Shown here one piece after another: positions 1 through 6,925 of a stretch of 16,886 bases of DNA. The stretch is from an uncultured Prevotella sp. GTDB taxonomy: Bacteria > Bacteroidota > Bacteroidia > Bacteroidales > Bacteroidaceae. The position numbers were made by a program, and so were the translations under genes. The notes under the pieces are model-generated. The model saw nothing but the letters and a program-made list of their open reading frames with translations, was not told where the DNA came from and did not search any database. Where the stretch lies: positions 1-16,886 of the forward strand of contig CAKMOD010000153.1 in the NCBI GenBank assembly GCA_927910885.1, given 5' to 3'. The number at the start of each line of letters is the position of its first letter. Position 1 is the stretch's first letter.

Positions 1-380
1 TTTAACGGAAGAAGCGAAGTTAATCATTAAATCAAAACACAACTTAGACAGACAGTCAACTGTCTATTCTATTATAAGCTTCCGACACAGCAAATCTTTT
101 CATTCTTAATACGTCGAAGATGTAAACACGGGATTGAAAAATCATTACATAATTTCAAAGAAAACATCTATAACTAACGGCAAAAATACACATAAGAAGC
201 AGGTTTGCAATAAACAGAAAATCAAGCAGTTACCAAGTAGTAAAGTAAAAGGTGCTTAATTAGACTTCAAAAGGGCGTTAGTAAGGGTCTTAAAGGGCAT
301 CTTTTGCAAGTCAATTGGGCGTCTTTATGAAGCTAAAAGAGCATGTTTTGATTTTGAATTGCGTGAAAATAGTTTACAAA
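1..380. repeat. Dispersed ~380 bp non-coding repeat, copy A
   Basis: This gene-free stretch aligns colinearly, in the same orientation and with few length changes, with 16394-16770. Identity is roughly 70% by eye. Both copies start TTTAACGGAA and end GTTTACAAA. The best block is GCATCTTTTGCAAGTCAATT, identical at 297-316 and 16687-16706. Other shared blocks lie around 52-75, 133-175 and 263-285. Copy A also has a small palindrome, AGACAGT-CA-ACTGTCT (50-65). No convincing reading frame is seen on either strand. The left edge coincides with the window start, so the repeat may continue further left. I do not recognise it as a known insertion sequence. Bases 381-444, between the repeat and the stop of the next gene, show nothing further. 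Confidence 0.8.
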
Positions 381-444
381 TACTGCGTAACTTGACGTCC
401 GAAAAAATAAATGAATGTAAGACTGATGTCAACTTGTTAGAATT

Positions 445-1257
445 TCATTTCAGCAACTCCTTTAGTTTAGTCCATACTTTCAACTTCTCTTCGAATGTCA
501 TTCGACTATAGGCAGAAGACGTTGACGGAAAGACATAACATGGTATATTAACTTTGCCAATTGCCTTTAGGAAAGCCTTATATGTATTTTGACCATTAAA
601 GACAAGGCTTTTAATGGATTGATATTTATTCAGTAGGTCTTTTATCTCATTTGTGGAAGGATTGCCGACGAAGCCTGTATCAAGACTACCTTTTCTTAAA
701 CCTTCCTTATAAACATCCCATAGCCCTATACCGATATTGTTAAGAAATGAACGGTTCTTTTCTAACCTACTTGTTGAATTGAAAAGTTTATTGATAATCT
801 TCCAAAACGCATTGCGTGGATTAAGATAGTAGGACTGCTGCTGGATAGAGATATCTCCAGGCATAGTACCTAAGATGAGCACCTTGGTTTTCTCATTTAC
901 CCATGGAGCAAGTCCCTGTTTAAAGTTAGAAGACACTTCTTGAGAGACTGATGGCAAATTTTCTTTACATTTACTTTTAGGAAATGGTGAGGACGTAAAC
1001 TGACAAAGATTAATTGGCGTTTTATTCTTTTGACTATCAGTGAAGTCCAAAGATGTTTTAAGGCATATTTTACCGTCTTCAATAATAAAAAACTGTGGAT
1101 ATTTTCTTGCACGAGCTCTTATCTGTTTGGCTGGAGCCATAGAACCTGCCTGTTGCAGATATAATTTCTTTTCAAATATTTTCTGGGCTATTTCAGCAGA
1201 GCTCATCGCAGAACCATAGTCTTCTAATACGTAAACAATAGCTTCATGTAAAGTCAT
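445..1257 (-). CDS. HARE-HTH domain fused to hypoxanthine (deoxyinosine)-DNA glycosylase
   Basis: The 270-residue protein has two parts. Residues 1-70 (HEAIVYVLEDYGSAMSSAEIA...) look like a HARE-HTH winged-helix domain, a presumed DNA-binding module. A polar, poorly conserved linker spans about 71-115. Residues 120-270 are a uracil-DNA-glycosylase-superfamily fold of the family 6/HDG type. Supporting motifs are GTMPGDIS (130-137), YYLNPRNAFW (143-152), GLWDVYKEGLRKGSLD (178-193), VFNGQNTYKAF (219-229) and PSTSSAYSRM (244-253). The family removes hypoxanthine, the deamination product of adenine, from DNA in base-excision repair. It lies 115 bp downstream of the YigZ-family gene; that gap shows no clear Bacteroidetes promoter, so it may be transcribed from upstream or from a divergent promoter. 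A Mug/UDG-like activity on uracil is possible; substrate specificity cannot be read from the sequence. Confidence 0.85.
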   Translation of the reverse strand: MTLHEAIVYVLEDYGSAMSSAEIAQKIFEKKLYLQQAGSMAPAKQIRARARKYPQFFIIEDGKICLKTSLDFTDSQKNKTPINLCQFTSSPFPKSKCKENLPSVSQEVSSNFKQGLAPWVNEKTKVLILGTMPGDISIQQQSYYLNPRNAFWKIINKLFNSTSRLEKNRSFLNNIGIGLWDVYKEGLRKGSLDTGFVGNPSTNEIKDLLNKYQSIKSLVFNGQNTYKAFLKAIGKVNIPCYVFPSTSSAYSRMTFEEKLKVWTKLKELLK

Positions 1258-1372
1258 ATCAGTCTGTTTTTTAATTCAATTATGTCATTGTATAATCTTT
1301 CTGTTATCTAACTTTGGTAGTATTAATAATAGATTTTGTGTCCTACATTTTTTATCATTCCTAAATTGGGTA

Positions 1373-1966
1373 TCAATCAAATGATAGTTTCTTCAATCGA
1401 GTGCGTAGTTCTTCTGCTTGCCCTTTTCTAATAGATAGAACAACTTCACAAGTATTGTCAAATACCTGATTAACAATGCGAGGATTCATTTCTTTAATAA
1501 TTCGCATAACATCGTTCATCATTGGATAAGTAAATGTATATTTTACTTCCTCTTCTATGAATTTTTCTTCGATCTCGCTATTTGCTAAAGCATCTGCTGC
1601 AGCTTCACGATAAGCAACAATTAAACCACCAGTACCAAGATTGATACCTCCATAATAACGAATAACACAAATAAGCGTATTTGTTAATCCATAACTGTCA
1701 ATTTGTCCAAGTATAGGCTTTCCTGCTGTAGAAGATGGTTCTCCATCATCATTCGCACGAAATTCAGTTCCATCAAAGCCTACCCTATAAGCATAACAGC
1801 AATGGCGTGCATCATAATACTTCTTTCGATATTCTTTTACAATCTCTAATGCTTCTTCAACAGAGTCAACATGATGCGCAAAAGCGAGGAACTTACTCCG
1901 CTTTTCAGAGTAATATCCCTCGCTAATCGCTTTCTCTTTTATTGTTTTATATTTATCGCTATCCAT
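1373..1966 (-). CDS. YigZ/IMPACT (UPF0029) family protein
   Basis: The 197-residue protein carries the family signatures: YYDARHCCYAYR (50-61), NDDGEPSSTAGKPIL (72-86) and VIRYYGGINLGTGGL (101-115). The C-terminal ~55 residues fit the small DUF1949 (EF-G domain V-like) domain usual in bacterial YigZ. Its length, near 200 residues, is normal. Eukaryotic IMPACT modulates the translational stress kinase GCN2. Bacterial YigZ has a solved fold and is thought to bind nucleic acid or act near translation, but its role is not established. The ATG lies 21 nt after the stop of the DUF1015 gene, so the two are very likely co-transcribed. It is probably cytoplasmic, as no signal peptide is seen. The family assignment is firm; the function is not. 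Confidence 0.9.
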   Translation of the reverse strand: MDSDKYKTIKEKAISEGYYSEKRSKFLAFAHHVDSVEEALEIVKEYRKKYYDARHCCYAYRVGFDGTEFRANDDGEPSSTAGKPILGQIDSYGLTNTLICVIRYYGGINLGTGGLIVAYREAAADALANSEIEEKFIEEEVKYTFTYPMMNDVMRIIKEMNPRIVNQVFDNTCEVVLSIRKGQAEELRTRLKKLSFD

Positions 1967-1987
1967 TCAATTTATATTAATCTTGCA

Positions 1988-3235
1988 TCAATCCAGCTTA
2001 TGGATGACAAGACCAGAACGAAGTTTTGGCTCAAACCATGTTGCCTTAGGTGGCATAATCTTACCACTATCAGCAATGTCCATGATCTGCTGCATAGATA
2101 CAGGATAGAGTGCCAATGCCCAACGCATTTCACCACTATCGACACGACGCTTCAGTTCGCCAAGACCACGCAGACCACCAACGAAGTCTATACGTTTGTC
2201 TGAACGGAGATCCTTAATGCCCATCAGTTCGTCCAAAATCAGTCGACTTGAGATGTCAACATCAAGAACTCCAATAGGGTCATTATCATCGTATGTACCA
2301 GGTTTAGCAACCAAGCTATACCAGTTTCCGTCAAGGTACATAGAGAATTCATGCAACTTTGTTGGGCGATATTCATCTTGTCCTTTCAGCTCAATAGTAA
2401 AGTTTTTCTCCAAAGCTTTTAAGAACTCAGCAACTTCCATGCCATTTAAGTCCTTGATAACACGATTATAGTCAAGAATGGTCAATTGACTTGCCTGGAA
2501 GCATACCGCCATAAAATAGTTGTACTCCTCGTCACCTTTATGATTTTCATTGTTCTTAGCCTTCTCAGCACCAACTAAAGCAGCTGCAGCAGAACGATGA
2601 TGTCCGTCTGCAATATAAAGGCTTGGCATCTTCTTGAACTCTTCTGTTATAGTCTTGATGTCAGCTTCATCTGTAATAACCCAGAACTGATGTCTGAAAC
2701 CATCATCAGGTGCGACAAAGTCATATTCAGGCTTTGTTGCAGCATAACGTGCCAACAAGCTATCAAGTACTTGATTGTCAGGATAAGCAAAGAATACAGG
2801 CTCTACATTGGCATTACAAATGCGAACATGTTTCATGCGGTCCTCTTCCTTATCTCTACGTGTCAGCTCATGCTTCTTGATATTACCAGTCAGATAATCA
2901 TCAACATACGCTCCAACAACAAGACCATATTGAGTCTTGTCATTCATTGTTTGTGCGTAGATATAGTAATGTTCCTTATCGTCTTGGACTAACCAGCCTT
3001 CATCTTGGAATTTCTGGAATTGTTCAACAGCACTATTATAAGCTCTTGGGTCATATTCACTTGTGCCAACCTCAAAGTTGATTTCTGGTTTGATGATATG
3101 ATATAAACTCTTCTCGTTGTCACCAGCTTCAGCGCGTGCTTCTTCTGAATCCAAAACATCGTATGGACGACTGGCAACAGATTCAACTAAGTCTTTTGGA
3201 GGGCGAATACCTTTAAAAGGTTTGATTACTGCCAT
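1988..3235 (-). CDS. DUF1015 family protein, downstream of serA
   Basis: The 415-residue protein matches the DUF1015 family over its whole length. The N-terminus MAVIKPFKGIRPPKDL leads into SRPYDVLDSEEA (22-33). A central KHELTRRDKEEDR segment (121-133) follows, then the hallmark ADGHHRSAAA (209-218) and the C-terminal MPPKATWFEPKLRSGL. No signal peptide or membrane segment is seen, so it is probably cytoplasmic. The biochemical function is not established. DGHHR resembles the loop of ParB/sulfiredoxin-fold proteins, a fold that includes free-serine kinases; I offer this only as an inference. It starts 88 bp after the serA stop and is followed 21 nt later by the YigZ-family gene, which suggests a serC-serA-DUF1015-YigZ transcript. 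The 88-bp gap holds only a weak 6-bp inverted repeat (3277-3294). Confidence 0.88.
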   Translation of the reverse strand: MAVIKPFKGIRPPKDLVESVASRPYDVLDSEEARAEAGDNEKSLYHIIKPEINFEVGTSEYDPRAYNSAVEQFQKFQDEGWLVQDDKEHYYIYAQTMNDKTQYGLVVGAYVDDYLTGNIKKHELTRRDKEEDRMKHVRICNANVEPVFFAYPDNQVLDSLLARYAATKPEYDFVAPDDGFRHQFWVITDEADIKTITEEFKKMPSLYIADGHHRSAAAALVGAEKAKNNENHKGDEEYNYFMAVCFQASQLTILDYNRVIKDLNGMEVAEFLKALEKNFTIELKGQDEYRPTKLHEFSMYLDGNWYSLVAKPGTYDDNDPIGVLDVDISSRLILDELMGIKDLRSDKRIDFVGGLRGLGELKRRVDSGEMRWALALYPVSMQQIMDIADSGKIMPPKATWFEPKLRSGLVIHKLD

Positions 3236-3323
3236 AGTATTATTTTTTAGAAATTAATAAAAGGATTGAAAGCCACAATCTAATTTAGTAGATTAAGGCA
3301 ATCAACCCTTATTTATTGAAAAG

Positions 3324-4241
3324 TTATTTGTTTACTTGGAATGTTGTATCACCTGTGGCAAAGAATGCATTAATCTGTTTTGCTGCAGCGATACCTGCTT
3401 TATTATTGGCTTCAGCCGTCTGAGCACCCATCTTCTTAGGTGTAGAGAAGTAGCGACCTTCAAACTTCTTAAACTCAGCGTCAGCATCAGGCATAATATC
3501 AGTTACAAACTTTAAGTCTTCACGTTCTGCCATCAACTTTAAAAGTTCCTCTTCATTGATAACTTCCTTGCGAGCAGTATTAACGAGGATACCCTTCTTT
3601 GGGAGAAGGTTAACTAAACGATAATCAATGCTTTTTACTGTCTGTGGAGTTGCAGGAATATGGAGTGAAATAACGTCACAAGTCTGGAACAGTTCTTCCT
3701 GTGTCTTACAAGCATGTACACCAGCTGCCTCAATGACCTCTGCAGGACAGAAAGCATCGTATGCATATACTTCCATACCAAAACCTTTAGCAATACGAGC
3801 AACATTACGACCAACGTTACCGAAAGCAAGAATACCAAGTTTCTTATCCATCAACTCAGTACCAGCCTTACCATTATAGAAACTACGTACGGCATATACC
3901 AACATACCAAATACAAGTTCAGCAACTGCATTAGAGTTCTGACCTGGAGTATTTTCTACAACAACATTTTTCTCCTTGGCATAGGCTGTATCAATAGAGT
4001 CGTAGCCCGCACCAGCACGAACAACAATCTTTAGCTGTTTAGCAGCATCTAAAACTTCAGGAGTAACCTTATCAGAACGTACAATCATTGCATCAGCATC
4101 TTTCACTGCTTCAAGCAATTCTGCTGTCTCAGTATATTTCTCAAGCAGGACAACCTCATGTCCTGCATTTTTAAGTTCACTTGTTATACCTTGCACTGCA
4201 GATGGTGCAAATGGTTTTTCAGTTGCAATTAAAACCTTCAT
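3324..4241 (-). CDS. serA: D-3-phosphoglycerate dehydrogenase (short, ACT-less type)
   Basis: SerA oxidises 3-phosphoglycerate to 3-phosphohydroxypyruvate with NAD, the first step of serine synthesis. I start it at MKVLIATEKP (305 residues). The open frame runs 22 codons further up to 4307, but that extension lies over the serC-serA hairpin and looks non-coding. Substrate-loop residues VVRAGAGYDSID (73-84) are present. The nucleotide-binding turn is AFGNVGR (139-145), so the first Gly of GxGxxG is Ala139. The catalytic Arg sits in NTAR (Arg224). The usual TPH motif with the catalytic His reads TPKKMGAQT, so Lys269 replaces His, and the usual partner Glu near residue 253 is not obvious. The protein ends at about 305 residues, without the ACT or ASB regulatory domains of longer SerA, so allosteric serine feedback through ACT is not expected. 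serC precedes it by 89 bp. Confidence 0.9.
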   Translation of the reverse strand: MKVLIATEKPFAPSAVQGITSELKNAGHEVVLLEKYTETAELLEAVKDADAMIVRSDKVTPEVLDAAKQLKIVVRAGAGYDSIDTAYAKEKNVVVENTPGQNSNAVAELVFGMLVYAVRSFYNGKAGTELMDKKLGILAFGNVGRNVARIAKGFGMEVYAYDAFCPAEVIEAAGVHACKTQEELFQTCDVISLHIPATPQTVKSIDYRLVNLLPKKGILVNTARKEVINEEELLKLMAEREDLKFVTDIMPDADAEFKKFEGRYFSTPKKMGAQTAEANNKAGIAAAKQINAFFATGDTTFQVNK

Positions 4242-4279
4242 AGCCTTAATGTTTTGGTTAGATATAGTAAAGTTATCAT

Positions 4280-4319
4280 TTAGACTTAGCAATGGTAAGT
4301 TTACCACTGCTAAGTCTAA
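4280..4319 (-). promoter_or_regulatory. 40-nt hairpin between serC and serA
   Basis: A perfect 12-bp inverted repeat (TTAGACTTAGCA at 4280-4291, TGCTAAGTCTAA at 4308-4319) encloses, after one A/C mismatch, a second perfect 6-bp stem (TGGTAA at 4293-4298, TTACCA at 4301-4306) with only GT between. Together this gives an almost continuous 18-bp stem. No T tract follows on either strand, so it is not a textbook terminator. It starts 11 nt after the serC stop and ends about 38 nt before the serA ATG. Plausible roles are an RNA processing or 3'-end stabilising structure setting the serC:serA ratio, partial termination, or a protein-binding palindrome. Confidence 0.75.
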
Positions 4320-4330
4320 TGATTATAAAT

Positions 4331-5401
4331 TTAGTGCTTTGCTTCGAATTCCTTCATTGTTTCTACAAGTGCCTTGCAGCCTTCAACTGTCATAGCGTTG
4401 TAGCAGCTTGCACGGAAACCACCAACATCACGATGTCCCTTGATACCTACCATACCTCTTTCTGTAGCAAACTTAAAGAACTCATCTTGAAGTTCAGCAT
4501 ACTCATCGTTGAGAACGAAACAGATATTCATGTAAGAACGATCTTCCTCACACTTAACTGTACCACGGAACAACTTATTGCGGTCGATTTCACCATAAAC
4601 AATATCAGCGCGCTCCTTAGCAAGTTTCTCCATTGCTTCTACACCACCATTAGCCTTAATCCAGCGGAGATTCTCCATAGCTGTATAGATTGGCACTACA
4701 GGAGGAGTATTAAACATAGAACCCTTGCTGATGTGTGTACGATAATCCAACATTGTTGGAATTTCACGCTGTACACGACCAAGTACCTCGTCCTTAATAA
4801 TGAGGAAAGTGACACCTGCCATAGAAAGATTCTTCTGAGCACCACCATATATACAATCGTACTTAGAAACATCAACTGGGCGGCTGAATATATCTGAAGA
4901 CATATCACCAATCATACGTACTGGTACGTCCAAATCTTTGTGATACTCTGTACCATAAATTGTGTTATTGGTGGTAATATGTAGGTAATCCAAATCTGTA
5001 GGAACGTCGAAGTTCTTAGGGAGATATGTATAGTTTTCATCTGCTGATGAAGCCACTTCAACAACTTCTCCGAACATCTTAGCTTCCTTCATTGCCTTCT
5101 TTGCCCAAACACCAGTATTCAAATAACCAGCTTTCTTTATCAAGAAGTTGAAAGGAATCATGCAGAACTCAAGTGATGCACCACCACCCAAGAAAAGCAC
5201 TGAATAGCCTTCAGGAACATTTAACACTTCCTTTACCAAAGCCATTGCTTCATCCATTACTGGCTGAAAATCCTTTGAACGATGGCTGATTTCTGCAATA
5301 GAGAGACCAATTCCATTAAAATCTAAAATAGCACTTGCTGTTTTCTCGATTACTTCGCGTGGAAGGATACATGGACCTGCACCAAAATTGTACTTTTTCA
5401 T
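4331..5401 (-). CDS. serC: Phosphoserine aminotransferase
   Basis: SerC is the PLP enzyme that transaminates 3-phosphohydroxypyruvate with glutamate to give O-phosphoserine, the second step of serine synthesis. It can also act in PLP synthesis in some bacteria. The 356-residue length is normal. The N-terminus KKYNFGAGPCILPREV is diagnostic. HRS at 40-42 belongs to the phosphate-binding site. GGGASLEF (72-79) and NTGVWA (95-100) contribute PLP contacts, Trp99 being the residue that stacks on the cofactor. Lys190 in YGGAQKNLSMAG is the Schiff-base lysine. The GHRDVGGFRASCYNAM segment near the C-terminus binds substrate. It is the first gene of the serine cluster, with a promoter at 5485-5516 and a predicted leader of about 77 nt. 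Confidence 0.95.
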   Translation of the reverse strand: MKKYNFGAGPCILPREVIEKTASAILDFNGIGLSIAEISHRSKDFQPVMDEAMALVKEVLNVPEGYSVLFLGGGASLEFCMIPFNFLIKKAGYLNTGVWAKKAMKEAKMFGEVVEVASSADENYTYLPKNFDVPTDLDYLHITTNNTIYGTEYHKDLDVPVRMIGDMSSDIFSRPVDVSKYDCIYGGAQKNLSMAGVTFLIIKDEVLGRVQREIPTMLDYRTHISKGSMFNTPPVVPIYTAMENLRWIKANGGVEAMEKLAKERADIVYGEIDRNKLFRGTVKCEEDRSYMNICFVLNDEYAELQDEFFKFATERGMVGIKGHRDVGGFRASCYNAMTVEGCKALVETMKEFEAKH

Positions 5402-5484
5402 CTGATTGTTTAGTTTAAGTTTGACTTATGTTTTGTAGTTATTATCAGTATTAAATATTGTAATAGGTTTTATGGTCGACGATG

Positions 5485-5516
5485 CGAAGATACACTTTTA
5501 TTTTTATACTTCCAAA
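5485..5516 (-). promoter_or_regulatory. Bacteroidetes-type promoter of serC
   Basis: Reading the minus strand, TTTG (5516-5513) is followed by 20 nt and then TATCTTCG (5492-5485). This differs from the Bacteroidetes sigma-ABfr consensus (TTTG, about 19-20 nt, TAnnTTTG) at one base. Transcription would start near 5478, leaving a leader of about 77 nt. The rest of the serC-helicase gap (5402-5580) is AT-rich with no other evident signal. Confidence 0.6.
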
Positions 5517-5585
5517 TAAAATATCAGTTTTTTTTATCAACTAAAATCAGGTGTTTTATACATGTGGGCGTGCACGTTAAAGAAA

Positions 5586-5615
5586 AAGGTGACACATTGT
5601 AAAATGTGTCACCTT
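5586..5615 (-). terminator. Intrinsic terminator overlapping the helicase stop codon
   Basis: A perfect 13-bp stem, AAGGTGACACATT (5586-5598) with AATGTGTCACCTT (5603-5615), has a 4-nt loop. On the minus strand it is followed by TTTCTTT, giving a standard Rho-independent terminator. The 5' arm begins in the last codons of the helicase gene and includes its TGA (5611-5609). It ends the TPR-helicase unit and insulates the serC promoter about 70 bp further on. Confidence 0.85.
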
Positions 5616-6922
5616 ACCTCTTCCACAACGGTACGAATACCCTTTATTTTTTCACCTTTAGTCAATGAAATTATTTCTTTTATTTTCGTGCGTATTACCG
5701 CTACATAAGTAAAACGATCCTTCACATCAATCTTTCCAATCTCAGAAGATTTCAAACCTCCTTTTTTACAGAGGAAACCAACTATGTCCATCTTAGAGAT
5801 TTTATCTTTCTTTCCTTTACCTATATATATAGTAGCCATACGTGGCTGAGCTGGTTTAGGTAAAGATGCTGGAATCTGATATTCTTCATGCTCATTACTG
5901 ACATACTCTGGTAGATGTTCTTCTGGTCCAAGAATAAAGAAGATTCGTCCTTCTTTATCCCAACGTGCTGTACGCCCTACTCTATGCACGTAGATATCTT
6001 CGGTTTCAGGGAAATGATAATGTATGATATTATCAACATCAGGAATATCCAATCCACGTGAAGCTAAGTCTGTACTAACAAGTATTGGTGCAGAGCCATT
6101 AGAGAAACGATAAAGGGCAGCTTCACGTTCACGCTGCTCTAAACCACCATGGAACCAACTAAGGGTAAAACCATTCTCTTTTAAGAATAAGGCTGTACGT
6201 TCAACAGAGTCACGATAATTTAAGAACACTATACTACTCTTGTCACCCAAAGAAAGTAAGAGTCTTTTCAGCACTTCAAGCTTATCTTTTTCAGGACTTA
6301 TAACGGTATAAAGACGAATACGATCAGGAATATTCTCTTCATCTGTACGATAATCCAAATGAACAGTTCTACCCATCGAAACAAAATTCGGAATTGTCTC
6401 AGACTCAGTTGCTGAGAGAAGAATTCGTCTTTCGATCTTTGGCAATTTACAGAGAATACTCATCATCTCTTCTTGGAACCCAAACTCAAGACACTTATCA
6501 AACTCATCAATCACAAGCCATTTAATTGTTTCAGCATTGATGTTTGATTTGTCAAGATGGTCATTTAAACGTCCTGGAGTAGCGAAGACTATCTGAGGTT
6601 TTACATCTCTCAACATACGATGTTCTTCCATTGTTGGACGTCCACCATATAAAGGCATAGAACGTAAGCCGCTACCCATATCTTTAAGTACGTTCGCAGA
6701 CTGTAATGCCAACTCGCGCCCTGGAACTAAAACTACAGCTTGCAACTCATCAGATGAAGCATCTAACCGCTGAATTAATGGCAAAAGATAGGCATAAGTC
6801 TTACCAGAACCTGTTGGAGACATTACCACAACATCTTTACCCGTATGCAATACAGCGTCTGCCGTAGCTTCCTGCATTGCATTGAGTATGATGCCAAGTT
6901 TACCAATAATATTGTTATTCAT
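5609..6922 (-). CDS. DEAD-box family ATP-dependent RNA helicase with DbpA-type RNA-binding C-terminus
   Basis: The 437-residue protein carries the two RecA-like helicase domains. The Q-motif region is short, with Gln17 in NAMQEA. Motif I is SPTGSGKT (35-42), Ia VPGRELA (66-72), Ib TPGRL (115-119), II DEFD (139-142), III SAT (170-172), V STDLASRGLD (283-292) and VI HRVGRTAR (313-320). Residues about 365-437 (ATIYIGKGKKDKISKMDIVG...) match the RRM-like DbpA RNA-binding domain, which in E. coli DbpA targets hairpin 92 of 23S rRNA during large-subunit assembly. A role in ribosome assembly is therefore likely by family. Motif II has Phe in place of the Ala of DEAD. The N-terminus is shorter than in E. 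coli DbpA and lacks the upstream aromatic of the Q motif. The start is 3 nt after the stop of the upstream TPR gene, suggesting coupled translation. Confidence 0.9.
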   Translation of the reverse strand: MNNNIIGKLGIILNAMQEATADAVLHTGKDVVVMSPTGSGKTYAYLLPLIQRLDASSDELQAVVLVPGRELALQSANVLKDMGSGLRSMPLYGGRPTMEEHRMLRDVKPQIVFATPGRLNDHLDKSNINAETIKWLVIDEFDKCLEFGFQEEMMSILCKLPKIERRILLSATESETIPNFVSMGRTVHLDYRTDEENIPDRIRLYTVISPEKDKLEVLKRLLLSLGDKSSIVFLNYRDSVERTALFLKENGFTLSWFHGGLEQREREAALYRFSNGSAPILVSTDLASRGLDIPDVDNIIHYHFPETEDIYVHRVGRTARWDKEGRIFFILGPEEHLPEYVSNEHEEYQIPASLPKPAQPRMATIYIGKGKKDKISKMDIVGFLCKKGGLKSSEIGKIDVKDRFTYVAVIRTKIKEIISLTKGEKIKGIRTVVEEVR

Positions 6923-6925
6923 TTT

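Noticed and set aside
1..380. Insertion sequence or MITE for the dispersed repeat
   Set aside because: No terminal inverted repeats at both ends, no target-site duplication and no transposase are visible. A non-autonomous element is not excluded, but it is not supported.
1258..1372. Promoter of the glycosylase gene
   Set aside because: No pair resembling TTTG and TAnnTTTG at the right spacing was found in the gap.
2597..2992. Plus-strand open frame of 131 codons
   Set aside because: It lies antisense inside the DUF1015 gene, whose protein is clearly conserved; the composition looks like a shadow frame. The same holds for other plus-strand frames within serC, gyrA and the TPR genes.
3236..3323. 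Possible promoter for DUF1015 (TTG, 20 nt, TAGATTGT on the minus strand)
   Set aside because: The match to TAnnTTTG is poor, and co-transcription from serC explains the gene as well.
4242..4307. A 22-residue N-terminal extension of SerA starting at 4307
   Set aside because: It runs over the serC-serA hairpin and has no similarity to SerA. MKVLIATEKP at 4241 is the natural start of the family.
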